The notes under the pieces were generated by a model, which searched no databases, was not told the origin of the DNA, and saw only the letters and a list, made by a program, of their open reading frames with translations. Source: Pachyseris speciosa (lineage: Eukaryota; Cnidaria; Anthozoa; Scleractinia; Pachyseridae). From it: a DNA stretch of 64,000 nucleotides. This document shows positions 20,244 through 44,912 of this stretch, piece after piece. Both the position numbers and the translations under genes were made by a program. Within the stretch, counting starts at the first letter, position 1. Each line of letters opens with the position of its first letter. The stretch is taken from the NCBI GenBank assembly GCA_016490735.1, contig JAEMWC010000447.1:247001-311000 (forward strand), in the 5' to 3' direction.

Positions 20244-23200
20244 AAAACACGGAGAAATGTGGGAGCTCTAGGGTTATTCTCCTGCTAGGTTTACCCTAGT
20301 ACTAGGGTTACCCTACCTGCTAATAAACAGGGCCTAAATCAACACCTCTGTCGAAGTAATCGTCAAGAATACAACTTCAATATGGCTCAGAAATTGAAAA
20401 CGTATGAATAGTTAGTTTTTACCCTTAACTGCGCTAAAATTGCGCAGACTTTATTTCATTTGCAATGGTTTTTCCTTTGCCTACTGAACTCTTTTCTCTC
20501 ACTCACCATTTTGCTGAAAGACTTCTCACTGTGCCCCTCACGGGAATCATTGACAGACCTTCTGAGCTGACTGATTGATTTTGAATTTGATTGATTGATT
20601 TTATCCTATCAGTATGAAATATTTTATACTTTGATTGATTTTATACTATCAGTCTATGCTGTTTTAACACATACTTTAAGTAAGCTCACTAAAATTTTCA
20701 GAGCAAATTACTGTTAGCATTTAGTAATGAAAATATACAACTTGTCCTTGAATCAAATAAAACTACTTCATTTTATTAACAACCGTAAAAGCCTCTGAGA
20801 GGTTCAAGCAGCCAGTGGAACAGCACGACAAGGAGCCAGTAAATGGATGGTTTGAGGTCTGTTCAAAAGAAATGCTGCCTGCAGCAGAGGAAGAAAATAA
20901 TACTGATGAGGAGGATCAAGACGTTGCCTCAGAATAGTTAAAAATATGATTTTCTGAAGGTTTCATTGCTAATAAACTCGTTCTTTCCTGATTATTGACA
21001 TAATGTGAGTCACCTCTGGTCAGTTATTTTCGCGTAATGTTATGTTTGCGACACTTGTTGTTCGAGTCACTTTCATTTTGCAAATCTTTTAAAATTGCAA
21101 CATTCGCGAAATTAATGTGTCACGAAAACTTTATGTAATAAAGTACCTGTCCCATGTCTAGCTACTCACAATAACATATATTTGTTATTATGATGAAATA
21201 CAGATTGTACCATTTGATTCAGTGCACAATTGTGACCTCTCACGCGAAAACGTTAACAAACGAGTTCCCGTTTAGAACGGAATCCGTTCACCAGTCATTT
21301 CTTACCCGTTCGAACGGCTTGGGTCATCCGTACAAACGACTTGGGTAGCCGTTCAAAAAAAGTTTCCATCCGTTCTCACGGCTTGGGTACCCGTGCAGAA
21401 AACATCTGCACTCGTTTGAACGCCTTCGATCAGCCGTTCATAAAAATCCTCCATCCGTTCGAAGTAGAGGACGTCCGTAGAACCCGCGATTTTTGTTTGT
21501 CGTGACACCACAAATTCACGCTTGTCGACACTTGCAAAATAAGCTTGTAAAGAAATTATTCATCAATAAACGGCACATCATAAGCACTTTTGTAACCGAA
21601 ATTCAGCGTGTAAGGACAGTATTTTGCCGTTTCAGTCCTCTCTGTGCGCCCTGTGGGACCAGAGATATCACTGTAACATAAATAAAACACTCTGGTTAGG
21701 ATTGAATTCATTGTTTCATTTGTCAGACTTTATGTCACCGGTTGTTTTTGTGTCGCGCAAAAGCCATAGAGAACAAAAACAAAACATTGAGCACTCTTTA
21801 GTGTCCTTCAAGTTTTGTTCCTCGGAAACTGTGGAGCGTTGAACTGCGCTGCAACATGAGTTGAAAATGAAGGGAGCGGGTGAGGTTATTTCATATCTGA
21901 AGACGCCGACGTGTGAACTAAATGTGGCGACAAGATTACCAAACCCAGACAGAAACGCGTGACGGACAAGTTTTCTGCTTTAAAAAAAACGTTGCTATTA
22001 TTAAAACACTGTTCTGTATTCAATCACACGGGATTATAACAGAGAAAAAAAGAAAAGACTGAATCACTGTAAACTCAATAATGCGGCTAAAAAAACTCAC
22101 AAGTTGGCGGTTCACGCCAGTGATCTGACTGATAAAGTTTCAAAGCCCGTCAGCAACACATGTGACAGCGCATGACGGACAAGTTTTCTGCTTAAAAAAA
22201 CCTTGCTTTTATTCAAAAACCGTTCTATATTTAATCACGCACGATTATAAGGGAGAAAAAAAAGAAAAGACTGAATCATTGTAAAGTCAATGATGCGCTA
22301 AAAAACTCACAAGTTGGCGGTTCTCGCCACTCATGTGCAATTGTTGTTGAATGAAAATTAATTAATATGCATGTTCGTGTATAAACGTTCGCATCGCAGG
22401 CAGATCAATGATCATTTTAATGTCATGAATTGTTTTAGGAGCTTTTTCGATTTTTTCTTCCTTTTGGTATGAAAGAAAAGTTGTTAAGAGGCGCAGAACC
22501 ACAAAACTGAATTCTAAACTTTATAAATTACAGACAGTAATTAATTTTATCTCTCTCCAACTACAAAGAGGCGGATCATGTTGTCATTTTCAGTCAACGC
22601 AGTCAATTATCGAAATATTTGTGTTCCCGAAAAGAAAAGATTATAACTTGCGTTCGATTTGTATTCTTGCAGTAATTTTGGTCTCTATTCATTCCGCTTT
22701 AACGAAAATGTTCACAGGACATGAATTTTTTTTTCGTGGCTGTTGTTGCGTTATCTGTCACATGTTCCGAACTCGTATGCAAATTTTTAGTGAGTGATAA
22801 AAAGTTGCCGAATGACCTTTGTGGTTTCGTTTGGATTCGCAAAGTTTAGATCAGTTTAATTAGCTGAATTTGTTTTAGATCCTAGTTCAGAACGTTTGTT
22901 TTGTTTACCGTTTGGCTACTTTCCGTGTGTAATCGTGGGTTACCTATTCGTTTGCTATTAAAACCGTTCACACTTATTTTTGGATGTTGTGAGGTGATCA
23001 GTTCGCTTGGCGTTTTACATAGCTGTGGTTACGAGTTCACCGACGTTCGTTCAAAACAAGTTTTTGTATTTGGGGTGGCGAATGGTTGTTCAACTGAATA
23101 AGTGTCTCGCAGAATTTTTGTCAAATTTCACAGGTCTTGGAGTCTCGAATCTTTTCACTTTGTCGTCTTGGAGTGTCGATTTCTTTTGCAAAGCTGGGAA

Positions 23201-26083
23201 AGTCTCGGGCTCGCAGGAAATATATTAGTCTCAATGTCTCGCAAAGTCTCGGATATAATTATTTTTCATTCGCCTTCCCTTGTATTGGTCTTCAGTCAGT
23301 CACCGGTTCTCGGCTATGCGTTCGAAGTTTTCCGTTCATGGTCATCTAAATTCGCAATGTTTACGTGAGCTGCTTACTCGTTAATGACCTCCCATCAATA
23401 TATTTTCAACGAGCCGTCTGGGCGTTCAGAGCTACTCGTTCGAAATTTTCAATGAGCCGTTCAGTCGTTCATGACCATCCGTGCGAAATTTTTAATCAGC
23501 CGTTCGGGGTTCATAGCAACTCGTTTGAAATTTTCAATGAGCCGTTCACAGTTCAGTATCGTGCGTTTCAAACGGGTTGATGACTCGTTTCTTTCCCGTT
23601 CAGTAGCCGTGCGTTTCACCCGTGCACGGAACCCGTTTGTTTACGTTTTCGCGTGAGAGGTCACAATTGATAACCTTGGTTGGCCTGTGCTGCAACGACC
23701 CCCCAAATGTGTAGCTTGGTAACCACCCACATTTATGTAATATACATTTATACATTAAAGAGCATAATTTGGATGACCTTCACAGAAATCCAAATGTTCA
23801 TTATATAATCTTTTAATTGCCTAACAAACTTTGTAAAGGGCTTATAATATATTATATAAAAATAACAATTGCTTGGTAACCAGGCAATTTTGAAACATTT
23901 TATGAAAGGAAAATAAGCAGTTATCATTCAGGGAAATCCTTACATTAATTTTGAGCCATTTTACACTTCAAAACTGTCAAAAATACTATTTTGAGACAAA
24001 GCTTGGTTACCAAGCACAGCAGTGTGAAGATCAAATTAAAAGTATTTCCCAGTTTATATATGTTAACGAGAAGTTTCTTTCTTGGGCACCCATCCCGAGA
24101 TTTAATACTCATATCCCAAGGAAACTGCATACAAAGTTTGGCACTTTTGTCTGCTATGTCACGATCCATCTCAAATTTTGCGTTAAGCCACCAGACTATT
24201 AATTCAAACTCCCTGGCTAATACATGTACATAGTTCGTGCTGGTTTGTGTACATAAAATTCAAGGAGTATTCAAGGAGTATGCCTTGAGCACAAAAACTG
24301 AGTTTTCAATGAGTGTTTATAGCAAGTTTACTTTGTCTTGCACTATGTTTTGAAATGTTTTCATTGGCCGATAGCATCATCCAGCTATAAAATGGAACAT
24401 AAATTTACTGCCTTTGGTATAATCCTATATCATTTCCCATCTGAACAAAAATTCAAACACTTTCAGCAGAAATTCTTCTTTTCAAGGACTTTTCAAGCAC
24501 CCTTGAAATCTAAAATTAAATTCCAGGCTTTTCAAGGACTTCAAGGAGTAGCATGAACCCTGTAATAGTCTGTAGTTTCTAATTTCGGCGTTCCCTTCTG
24601 GTCCTGGCAATTTCACAGGCGTGTGCATGTGTGTGTGTGTGCGTGTGCGTGTGCGTGTGCATGTGTGTGTGCGTGTGTGTGTGCATGTGTGTGTTTCATT
24701 AAGGGTACAATCCATTGACTATTATCAGTTATTCTTGACCCAGGAATTTCATAACCAAAGATAATGTCACTCAGAAGGTGTTTGATCACCTAGATTGGAG
24801 CAACTTGTATAAGATTATGATATAAATTATTTAAGTTACTTCCAGTGGTTGAAGTTCATTGAAGAAGAGATTGCCTCTTAGACTACCTAACTATGCAGCA
24901 GAATCGATGAATAAATAAAAAATACCAGATTTGACACAAAGAAAGGAAAGCACAGTACAAGTGGAATATAAGCTTGGTGGAGGTGTTTTAGAAAAAAAAG
25001 CAATATTGAATGGTTTAGCAAATTCTTCAAATGACAATCAGTTTCAATACTCTTACAAAAATTATATAATACTGTAGATAGAACAAAACTTGAGGGGATT
25101 TTTTCTTAAAAACCTGTTGGCATATTTGGCATTCAGCAATTACTGTCCTGTGCTGAATGATAAAACCCACCAGAAATCCCTAACCAAAACATTCTCTTAA
25201 AAGGAGGAGGGGCAGGGGTGTGAGCCACAAAATGGAAACCAAATACCTTAGATTTTCAGACAATAAGTGATTCAACCAATATTAAATACAGTGCACATGA
25301 GAGTGTACGTCCACAATTAAAAAACAGGAGCTATTTTCTTTAAATCAAGAGCAACAAATATACATGTAGCATTATGATAAATTCTCAAATAGCTATGCCA
25401 AAAGTTCGATCTCCTGTATATTAATTGCGCCGTTTCCTTTTGCATTGTTAAGTTCCTAATGATTTATTCATTTGAGCTGTCAAAACAATTAGTCGGTCTT
25501 ACTACGTACTAAGGATATTGCCTATAACCATTTGGTTGTTTCAGTATTCACTGCCAAAATCCAACCTTGTTGATAACAAGTCAACTGCAAGCATTTCCTC
25601 GGTAACCTGGGCCTCGAAAACTTTTCTGATGGTAACTGCGAACATTTGACAGCTCAAATTACCTGTTCGAAATAAGCTTATAACCTTATAACAAGGGCCA
25701 AGGTTTACAGGTCTTTACAAGTAACTCGCCTAATATAACCCGAAATACCTGGATCGTATGAACAGTGTAAACTTTGCGAAGATTTGCAGCATATTCCGCG
25801 GCTGTGGCTCCACGGACGTACCTATAAAATAAGAAAATCACACAACGAACAAAAAAAGGATACAAAATATTTTGCACCGAAACACTCACTTGTCGTGCCA
25901 CAAAGTCCACGCAGTATTTAAAGGAATTCCACTTTTTTCTGAACTCTCGAGTTCATTTAGCGACTTTCTCGAGAGGTGCGGAGAATTTTCTTTTGATCCT
26001 GGGCGATCAAGTTCAGATTTTGATGGATAATTGTGCAAGAAAGGACTAGAAATAACCGGTGAACTACTTTGCTCGACCGCCAT
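14046..26083 (-). CDS. EIF4E3: Eukaryotic translation initiation factor 4E family member 3
   Basis: Eight exons join to 726 nt (241 aa): 26083-25890, 25821-25749, 17776-17682, 17121-17061, 16492-16426, 15968-15874, 15044-14984 and 14125-14046. All have GT donors and AG acceptors and the phases agree. The protein follows the eIF4E3 pattern: [11 protein letters not shown], then [29 protein letters not shown], a loop ending [38 protein letters not shown] and a tail with HDAFEG. eIF4E3 binds the mRNA 5' cap as a competitor of eIF4E. Trp121 corresponds to eIF4E Trp102. Tyr75 sits where eIF4E has Trp56 and vertebrate eIF4E3 has Cys. The start is the ATG at 26083 (CCGCCATT on the plus strand); an upstream in-frame ATG at 26113 would add ten residues. 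It shares a promoter with AATF. Confidence 0.92.
14126..15870. mobile_element. eIF4E3 introns 6-7 with a tRNA-derived SINE (15100-15415)
   Basis: Between exons lies a plus-strand SINE. It has an A-box-like TGGCATAGTGG (15114-15124), a B-box GGTTCAATTTC (15159-15169), a conserved central part with TCTGGGTACTCCAGTTTTCC, and an (ATT)n tail ending near 15413. Immediately after it, 15428-15467 resembles the terminal inverted repeat of the 21.2-23.7 kb element (TTTGTTTACATTTTCACGTG). 15575-15690 resembles half of the 29.8 kb MITE. The other bases hold no gene. Confidence 0.65.
17205..17575 (-). mobile_element. tRNA-headed SINE copy (family A), minus strand
   Basis: Read on the minus strand, the head has TTAACTCAGTTGG (A-box-like) and GGGTTCAAAT (B-box) at about 17510-17570. 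The body that follows is shared with 35.0-35.9 kb and 44.26-44.62 kb: GTGTCCTCAACAT..., ...GGTTCCTCTAGATCC..., ...AGAAGAGGCCCTGAGATCAG on the plus strand. It lies in intron 3 of eIF4E3. Confidence 0.6.
17797..18803. repeat. 355-bp direct repeat in eIF4E3 intron 2
   Basis: Copies at 17797-18153 and 18451-18803 are nearly identical, from TGTCAAGAACTACACAATTG to GATGGGTG-CCAATCCAATCG. About 300 bp of unrelated sequence lie between. The first copy begins only about 20 bp upstream of the exon 3 acceptor. The open frames inside both copies are a by-product of the duplication. Confidence 0.85.
19168..19660 (-). mobile_element. LINE (CR1/L2-like) 3' fragment
   Basis: On the minus strand a 62-aa frame (19459-19647) ends in [17 protein letters not shown], a signature of the C-terminus of many LINE reverse transcriptases. 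It is followed by a 3' UTR, and then GCGCTTATGGAC...AAGCGCTATATAATA and an ATT repeat tail at 19168-19200. The 5' part is missing. Confidence 0.7.
19661..21230. other. eIF4E3 intron 2, no gene seen
   Basis: Contents are an (AATA)n run at 20216-20246, an imperfect palindrome around CTAGGGTTACC (20268-20320), and ATTGATTTTAT-type short repeats at 20570-20660. A short plus-strand frame at 19978-20229 has no recognisable domain. Confidence 0.4.
21231..23665. mobile_element. Non-autonomous TIR element, 2.4 kb, with subterminal CGTTCG arrays
   Basis: The ends are inverse copies: TGTGACCTCTCACGCGAAAA at 21231 and its complement ending at 23665, similar for about 35 bp. AATT beside GTGACC and GGTCAC on both sides is a possible 4-bp target duplication. 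Both subterminal zones are packed with variants of CCGTTCGAACGGCTTGGGT (21270-21480) or GAGCCGTTC (23400-23600). The interior has two copies of a 165-bp block (21953-22125 and 22166-22335). No transposase frame exists. A related end occurs at 15428-15467. Confidence 0.75.
23666..25748. other. eIF4E3 intron 2 remainder, no gene seen
   Basis: It includes a GT-rich microsatellite (24620-24692) and a patch of AAGGAGTA/TCAAGGAC short repeats (24260-24550). The rest is AT-rich without gene or RNA signal that I can support. Confidence 0.4.
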
Positions 26084-26430
26084 TATTTCGGTGATCGAAG
26101 GGAACCACAACAAATTACGTCATGAGCTGGGCTAAGAAGTCCTCCCGAGGGTAAAATTTTCTAGGCTTAATTTTCTGCGGATGGGGTCGGGGTGGGCCCA
26201 GAAAACGCTATAATAAATTATGTGAATTTTTCTCCATTATAATCCAAGAAAGAGTAAGAAATGTTATTAACTGGCTGGTTCACCCCTGCGAGGTTTAATG
26301 TAGCGTGTTTCAGGACAATTTCCTGGAATATCCATGGAGAAGAAAAAAAAGAACTCAGCCCTCCCTAGTTGGCAACTTTGTTGTTTCAGCTACGATAGGC
26401 GAGGATACCAAGCTATTGAACAAATCCAAG
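26084..26430. promoter_or_regulatory. Bidirectional eIF4E3/AATF promoter region
   Basis: Only 347 bp separate the two start codons on opposite strands. The interval contains TACGTCATGAG (CRE-like, near 26116), GC-rich patches and no TATA box, as expected for a shared housekeeping promoter. AATF starts in the context AAGATGGCG. Confidence 0.6.
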
Positions 26431-39833
<13,403 letters not shown>

Positions 39834-40355
39834 CAGACAGTTCACTATGTACTGGGGACAGCTGCATTCGAAGAGCTAAACGTTTTCGTAAATCACAACA
39901 GACAATCTTTAACAATATATGAGGTTATCAATTTTAACCGTACACACATCGAGTAGAAAATGTGTTATTCAGTGAGAAAATTATTTAAGAACTAAATGGC
40001 GAAAGGTAACTTGGTCAGCTTTGTTGGGGCTTCGAGCCTTTTTTTGTTCTTTACTCTTCCTTTGTTTGCTTTTATGGTAGTTACACTCAAAAACCAATAA
40101 GAAGAGACGTAGTTTGTCATAGAGCGTCAACACATTGACAGCTAGAAAGAAACACTTTTGAAATTGATTGGCCACTTGTACGTAAGTTCTTCCTTCAGAG
40201 GTTATCATAGTTTTTTGTCACGCGATGAAAGAAAAACATTCATAAAAATATTGATAATAAATGTCGCCATTAATTAAAGTACAGACATTTGAGGAATTTA
40301 TTCGAAATGAACCCCACACTTATGAAGAATTTCATTTTCTTCAACAGCAAGGAAA

Positions 40356-40389
<34 letters not shown>

Positions 40390-40539
40390 GTTGTTGTTGT
40401 TGTTGTTGTTGTTATTATTATCATTATTATCATTATTAACAGCGAGTAGCTTAATTAACACAATACTATTCAGTCTAATTAATTCCTATAATCTCTTATT
40501 TTATGAGTTCTTGTTCGGTTGGAAAGGAGGCAAAGCGCC
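39834..40539. other. AATF 3' flank with (TTA/TTG)n run
   Basis: It carries the AATF 3' UTR and a triplet microsatellite (ATT)n(GTT)n at 40357-40440. I see no other gene. Confidence 0.5.
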
Positions 40540-40549
40540 ATGATTGTTT

Positions 40550-40747
40550 AGACTGCGAGTAGTCTCTAATTTCGGCGATAGATTGTGGGGCGGGCGAAGG
40601 ACGCGCGCGCGAAGTTGCGAGCAGACGCGACGCGAAGGGAGCGCCAAAGCGCACCCCTCGCGTCGCGTTTCCACGCAACCTCGCGCGCGCGCGTGTCTTT
40701 CGCCCACCCCAAAATCCATCGCCAAAATTAGAGACTACTCGCAGTCT
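40550..40747. mobile_element. 198-bp MITE with perfect 10-bp target duplication
   Basis: Arms AGACTGCGAGTAGTCTCTAA and the inverse TTAGAGACTACTCGCAGTCT extend inward about 70 bp, through GGCGAT and a CG-rich zone (GGACGCGCGCGCG). ATGATTGTTT at 40540-40549 and again at 40748-40757 is a perfect 10-bp duplication. A 9-10-bp duplication with long arms suggests a Mutator-like (MULE) origin. Confidence 0.9.
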
Positions 40748-40757
40748 ATGATTGTTT

Positions 40758-41488
40758 TCCAGATTAGTAAACTAATCAGACCAAACCAGATCACTAAACT
40801 TCGCGAGTGTGTTGATAGCACTTTTTTCAAGAGAGAAAAGGACCACCACGGGTCAAAAACGTGGAAACGTGGAAACGTTTATGCTTTGATTCAAGTGGAA
40901 ACAATAAACAACAACAACGAGAATAAATATAGGAATTTGACCTTTTGTTTGTTTGTTTGTTTTTCACGTCTTCCTTTTCTGCCTTCCAACTTTATGAATT
41001 GAACGTCAGTAGCTTTGACGAACCTTCTGACATGCTTAGCATTCACTGGGAATGGACTTGTTGACCCGACACCTGCATTTCTGGACTGGTATGTACGGGC
41101 AAATATCAATGGATATCTTATCATGCGTCAGGCAGAGCGGCTGATAATGGTTGACGCCATCACCACGGTGACGTATTATCGGTATCTGTCTGCCGAAAAA
41201 ACTGTTTTCTGGCATTTTGAAACTACAGTAAAGGAATAATAGTAATTCGCTAACATTAGAAACTTAAGGAAAGTGTTTTTTGTCTTAACTTAAAAAAGCT
41301 GTTAGAAACAGCTCGAGCAAAGGCCTCAAACTAAATGAAATGCGAAAACGGCAAGTCGGGATCGGCGAACCAGAATTCGCTACACATACAAAACTTGATC
41401 GTTCATTGTCAAACCGCACCTGTAAGAGTTCCCAGATCGGGGTGAGTCCGCTTCCATTATATCTTCCGGCTTTAATCAGACGGTTTCA
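40758..41488. other. Intergenic, no gene seen
   Basis: Short frames are present at 40544-41002 and 41015-41239, but no domain, splice pattern or family is recognisable. Confidence 0.35.
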
Positions 41489-43211
41489 CTACTTCTTTAT
41501 CCGTTGACCAACAATCAGCCATTGCGGGATGTTGAATCCGTGAGACAATCCATCGCTTCCCGTAGGAGTAAAATGCAGGTCGACGAATATGCCAGTTCTT
41601 ACCGAGACGCAGGAAAGCCTAGGATTCAAAAACTCCGCTCGGAAAGCCAAAGAATCTCCGATATACCGTATTGCAAAAGGGAATGCCATCTTAGAAAAGC
41701 CTTTGAAGAGGCAGCACGCCATTTGATTCTGTTATAGAGGCATTGTAGCAGGTTTTGGTCAATGTCAATGTGTTTGTTTGCTGCACGAGGTACCATCCGC
41801 TGAATGTTTTTGAACTAATCGGAAAGACCGCAGTCTTGTCTAAGGTGAACAACGTACTGTTAAGAACTGGTAATATCAAATCGTATACCTCTTTACCGAT
41901 TGAATGGGAGGACATTCCTTTCGATTTTACAAAGTTAGATCCGCTTATCAGTATGTTGACACCAAGCTCGAGTTGTGGTGCAAACGAGAAGTAAGCATCG
42001 TATCGGTCGATTTTCCCCGCTTTACTTCGTACGAGAAATCCGTTCGAAAGAAACATTTCGAAAGGTGATCCCCAAAGAGTCGTCCCATCTGGAGCGATAT
42101 CCACTGGTAGCGCCATCTCACGGAGGGTGGAAACTTTGAAGACGCTTTGGCTCTCCGGTCGGGGTGAACATCAAGCCCAGTTTGGTTAAGTCGCTAAGAG
42201 AGGAGTACATACCCCCGAAGGAACTGCCCAGCCGATCCTCATGAATGGTAGCCTTTCTCCGTTCTTGTCGTACGGAAGTGCCATACGCCTTTCGACATGA
42301 GGTGCGATTCCGAATCCAGTGTTACTCATCCCAAGAGGCTTGAGCATCTCTTCTTGAACCCACTTCTCAAATGTCGTGTTGAGCACGTATTCTGTGGTCA
42401 GTCGACCCAGCAGAGCGTATCCCAGGTTGCTGTAAGAAGGCATTTTCCACGGGTCCAATATCAGGCTTCTGTTCTTCAGAAGCGCCAGCTGCTCCTTGGA
42501 ATTGGTTCCTTCACAAAGATAAATGCAAGGAGCTTCTCGCGGAAGGCCCGACATCTGGCTCGCGATTTCTCTCAGTGTAAGGTCCTCATTGCTGAAAGGA
42601 TTTATAATGTTAAACTCAGGATGTACTTACTCAAAGGGTCGTCAATTGATTGTATGACACCCTTCTCGTACAGTTTGTAAATTAAGAGCACGGGGAAAGA
42701 TCTTCGTGATACTACCAATGCGATACACTGTATTATCGTCTGGTGTCGAGTTATCTTTCACTTTGAAGAATTTGCTACCGAAATGGCCACTCCAGAGGAT
42801 GGTATCTCGGTAAAATACATTCGCTGAAATTGCAGGCAACGCCGTTTCCTCGTCGACCATTGATGTCAACATGGTCTCTATTTTCTTGAAAACTTTCTCT
42901 AACTCCACAGGCAAAGGATTCGGTAACGGATGAATGGTTGGCATCCTAGGACAAGGTGACACCGAAGAAGACGGGATGTTATCAACGGTTGGTGGGTCAT
43001 TCCTTTCGGTTCCACAAGTGCTGCATGACGCCCTCTGGCTAGCGGAAGGGCGAGTAGCTATTTGCCAGATTAGCAATGCTGCCAATGCTGCTGTCACAAA
43101 AGAAGCAGCTATGGCAATCAGCTTCCAGTAGCGAGCATTCTTTCTGGCTATTTCAAGTTTGCTCTTTTCTGCCAAATTTTTGTTGCTGTCCATTTTCTCA
43201 TGTTCGGACAT
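41489..43211 (-). pseudogene. Beta-lactamase-like (LACTBL1-type) pseudogene
   Basis: The N-terminal piece (43211-42642) begins MSEHEKMDSNKN, has a membrane helix (about residues 29-50) and reaches the catalytic S-I-T-K motif before losing frame near 42690. Further pieces continue in other frames. One runs 42554-42186 with MSGLPREAPC and Y-S-N-L-G-Y; one is around 42220-42130; one is 42116-41691; the last is 41722-41489 with DGLSHGFNIP and the stop. Breaks near 42690, 42215, 42130 and 41710 mean at least four indels. It is colinear and intronless like the intact gene at 49468-51174, so it arose by gene duplication or retroposition and then decayed. Confidence 0.85.
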
Positions 43212-44085
43212 GATGGGGGCAAGCGAGAGATAGAATACATCCCGTTTTCACTCTCTGGCTAAAGGCAGAGAAATTATCGACTGAATTACCGCTATAAAAC
43301 AGATCCCCAGGTAAATACTAATACGATATTATGATATGAGATAGCTTCTGCTTAAGCACGTATTTGTGCTATCGCTTAGATCAGGGCCAAGAAAATATTC
43401 AACAAATGAAAGCAGGTTGTCATGAATTGACATATGCTGGCTAGGTGCTCATTTGGCAGGGTTAAGGATTACGATATATTAAACTGATAAGGGATATGTT
43501 TTCTGGAGGCTAATATATCGGAGTTTTAAGAGAATATCAGCTGTCAGAACAGTTCAGTTCCTGCTTTAACGGCGACAAGATGACTTCAGTGTTGTGAAGC
43601 ATGTGTACGAGGTAAATACCAGAGGTAAATACCAGAGCAAATTCTGCTAATTTATTCAAAACGCTGAAAAATCGAACTTCCGACAATTGGGTTTGTTGTC
43701 TTTTTATTTCTTCGGAAACTCCAGTAAATCGTGGGTCATCTCTTGACCAGAGGGGATAATAACAGAAAACTAAACAAATTCTGAAAGCAGATGTTTAAAG
43801 AGTGGGTACAACAGGCCATAATTGAAGTGAGTCGTCACACGAGCGTAACGTATAGCATGCATGGAGGCGTGAATTGGGGTGGAGTGGGGTTAACAACCTC
43901 GTTCAGGGCGGGAAGAGGAGAGACGCTGGGAACGAGGTTGTGGGGTTAAATTCCAGGGCACGGTTAAGGAAGTTACAGTTCCTTTCATAAGAAGTTGATT
44001 CCTAAATTCCTCGAGCCGACTAGCGTGAATTGCGTTCGTGATTGACGAAAAGTGAGAAATACTGTTAGGCCACATAGCCCTTATT
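43212..44085. other. Intergenic, no gene seen
   Basis: It has a short direct repeat of GTAAATACCAGAG (43611-43635) and otherwise unremarkable AT-rich sequence. Confidence 0.35.
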
Positions 44086-44912
44086 TTCCCGACGTTACGG
44101 ACGTTACTAATCAAACTTATCGAGCGATTGGGTTGGATTTGTTCGATAGTCGAATGCAATCGAAAAATGCTTGTTAGAGATTTCGATTGCGTTCGATTTC
44201 CGAACTAATCGAATCCAATAGAACTCAATCATCATTAGCCCTGTCGCACCAAGTGGTGCATAGGCCCTCCTAAGATGTTTCAGTGACCAGCAGAGGTTCT
44301 TGAGGACAGGTGGCCAGCCCATTGCCCAACCTACATCCAACTGCCCTGAGATGTGTGTGAGGTCAGACCACAGCACCGGGAACTACGTTATCAGCGTGTG
44401 GGTTCTGTTACATTCCCTTCCCTTCCGCCGCCCGGTTAGCTCAGTTGGTAGCTTTAGAGCACCTGACTGCTGAACTGAGCGCGAGGTCATGGGTTCAAAC
44501 CCAGACCGGACCACAAACCAGGGTTAAAACAACTGCATGGTAAGATCATGCTGGCTGTGTGCTCAACATCTCCTTCAGTTCAGATGAAGCGGTGACTTTA
44601 AGCCGTTAGCCTTGTCTCCTTCAGCTCTAATCGAACTCCATCGAACAATCCAACTGACCACTGTGAATCCAAAGTTGACCGTTGTTTTTCTAACACAATG
44701 CCATCCAGTTCCAAATCGGATGCAATCAAATCTAATCGCACTTTAATAATCGGACTCATCGAACGTTCGATCGCGTTCGATTGCTCAAAATTGTTTGTGA
44801 GAGTTCGATTGCTGAATTCAATCGAACCCAATCGTGTGATTGGGGCTCGATTAAGTTCGATTTAGTTCGATTGAACGAACGTTCGATTTGCTTCAATCAG
44901 TAACATCGGGGA
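44086..44912. mobile_element. TTCGATTG-rich TIR element with nested SINE
   Basis: The left end TTCCCGACGTTAC and right end GTAACATCGGGGA are inverse-related. Both arms are dense in TTCGATT/AATCGAA (44118-44230 and 44625-44890). Inserted between the arms is a family A SINE composite. A minus-oriented tail (44255-44415) precedes a plus-strand tRNA-like head (TTAGCTCAGTTGGTAG at 44445, GGTTCAAACCC at 44492) and the start of the body (to 44622). A second element of this family lies at 51185-51719. Confidence 0.65.

Noticed and set aside
40544..41002. 152-aa frame across the CpG-rich MITE
   Set aside because: The frame starts at the MITE border and its Arg/Ala composition comes from the CG-rich foldback; no domain is present.
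44431..44515. tRNA-like sequence with TTAGCTCAGTTGGTAG and GGTTCAAACCC
   Set aside because: The anticodon arm does not form properly and the sequence is the head of a dispersed SINE, so it is not annotated as a functional tRNA gene.
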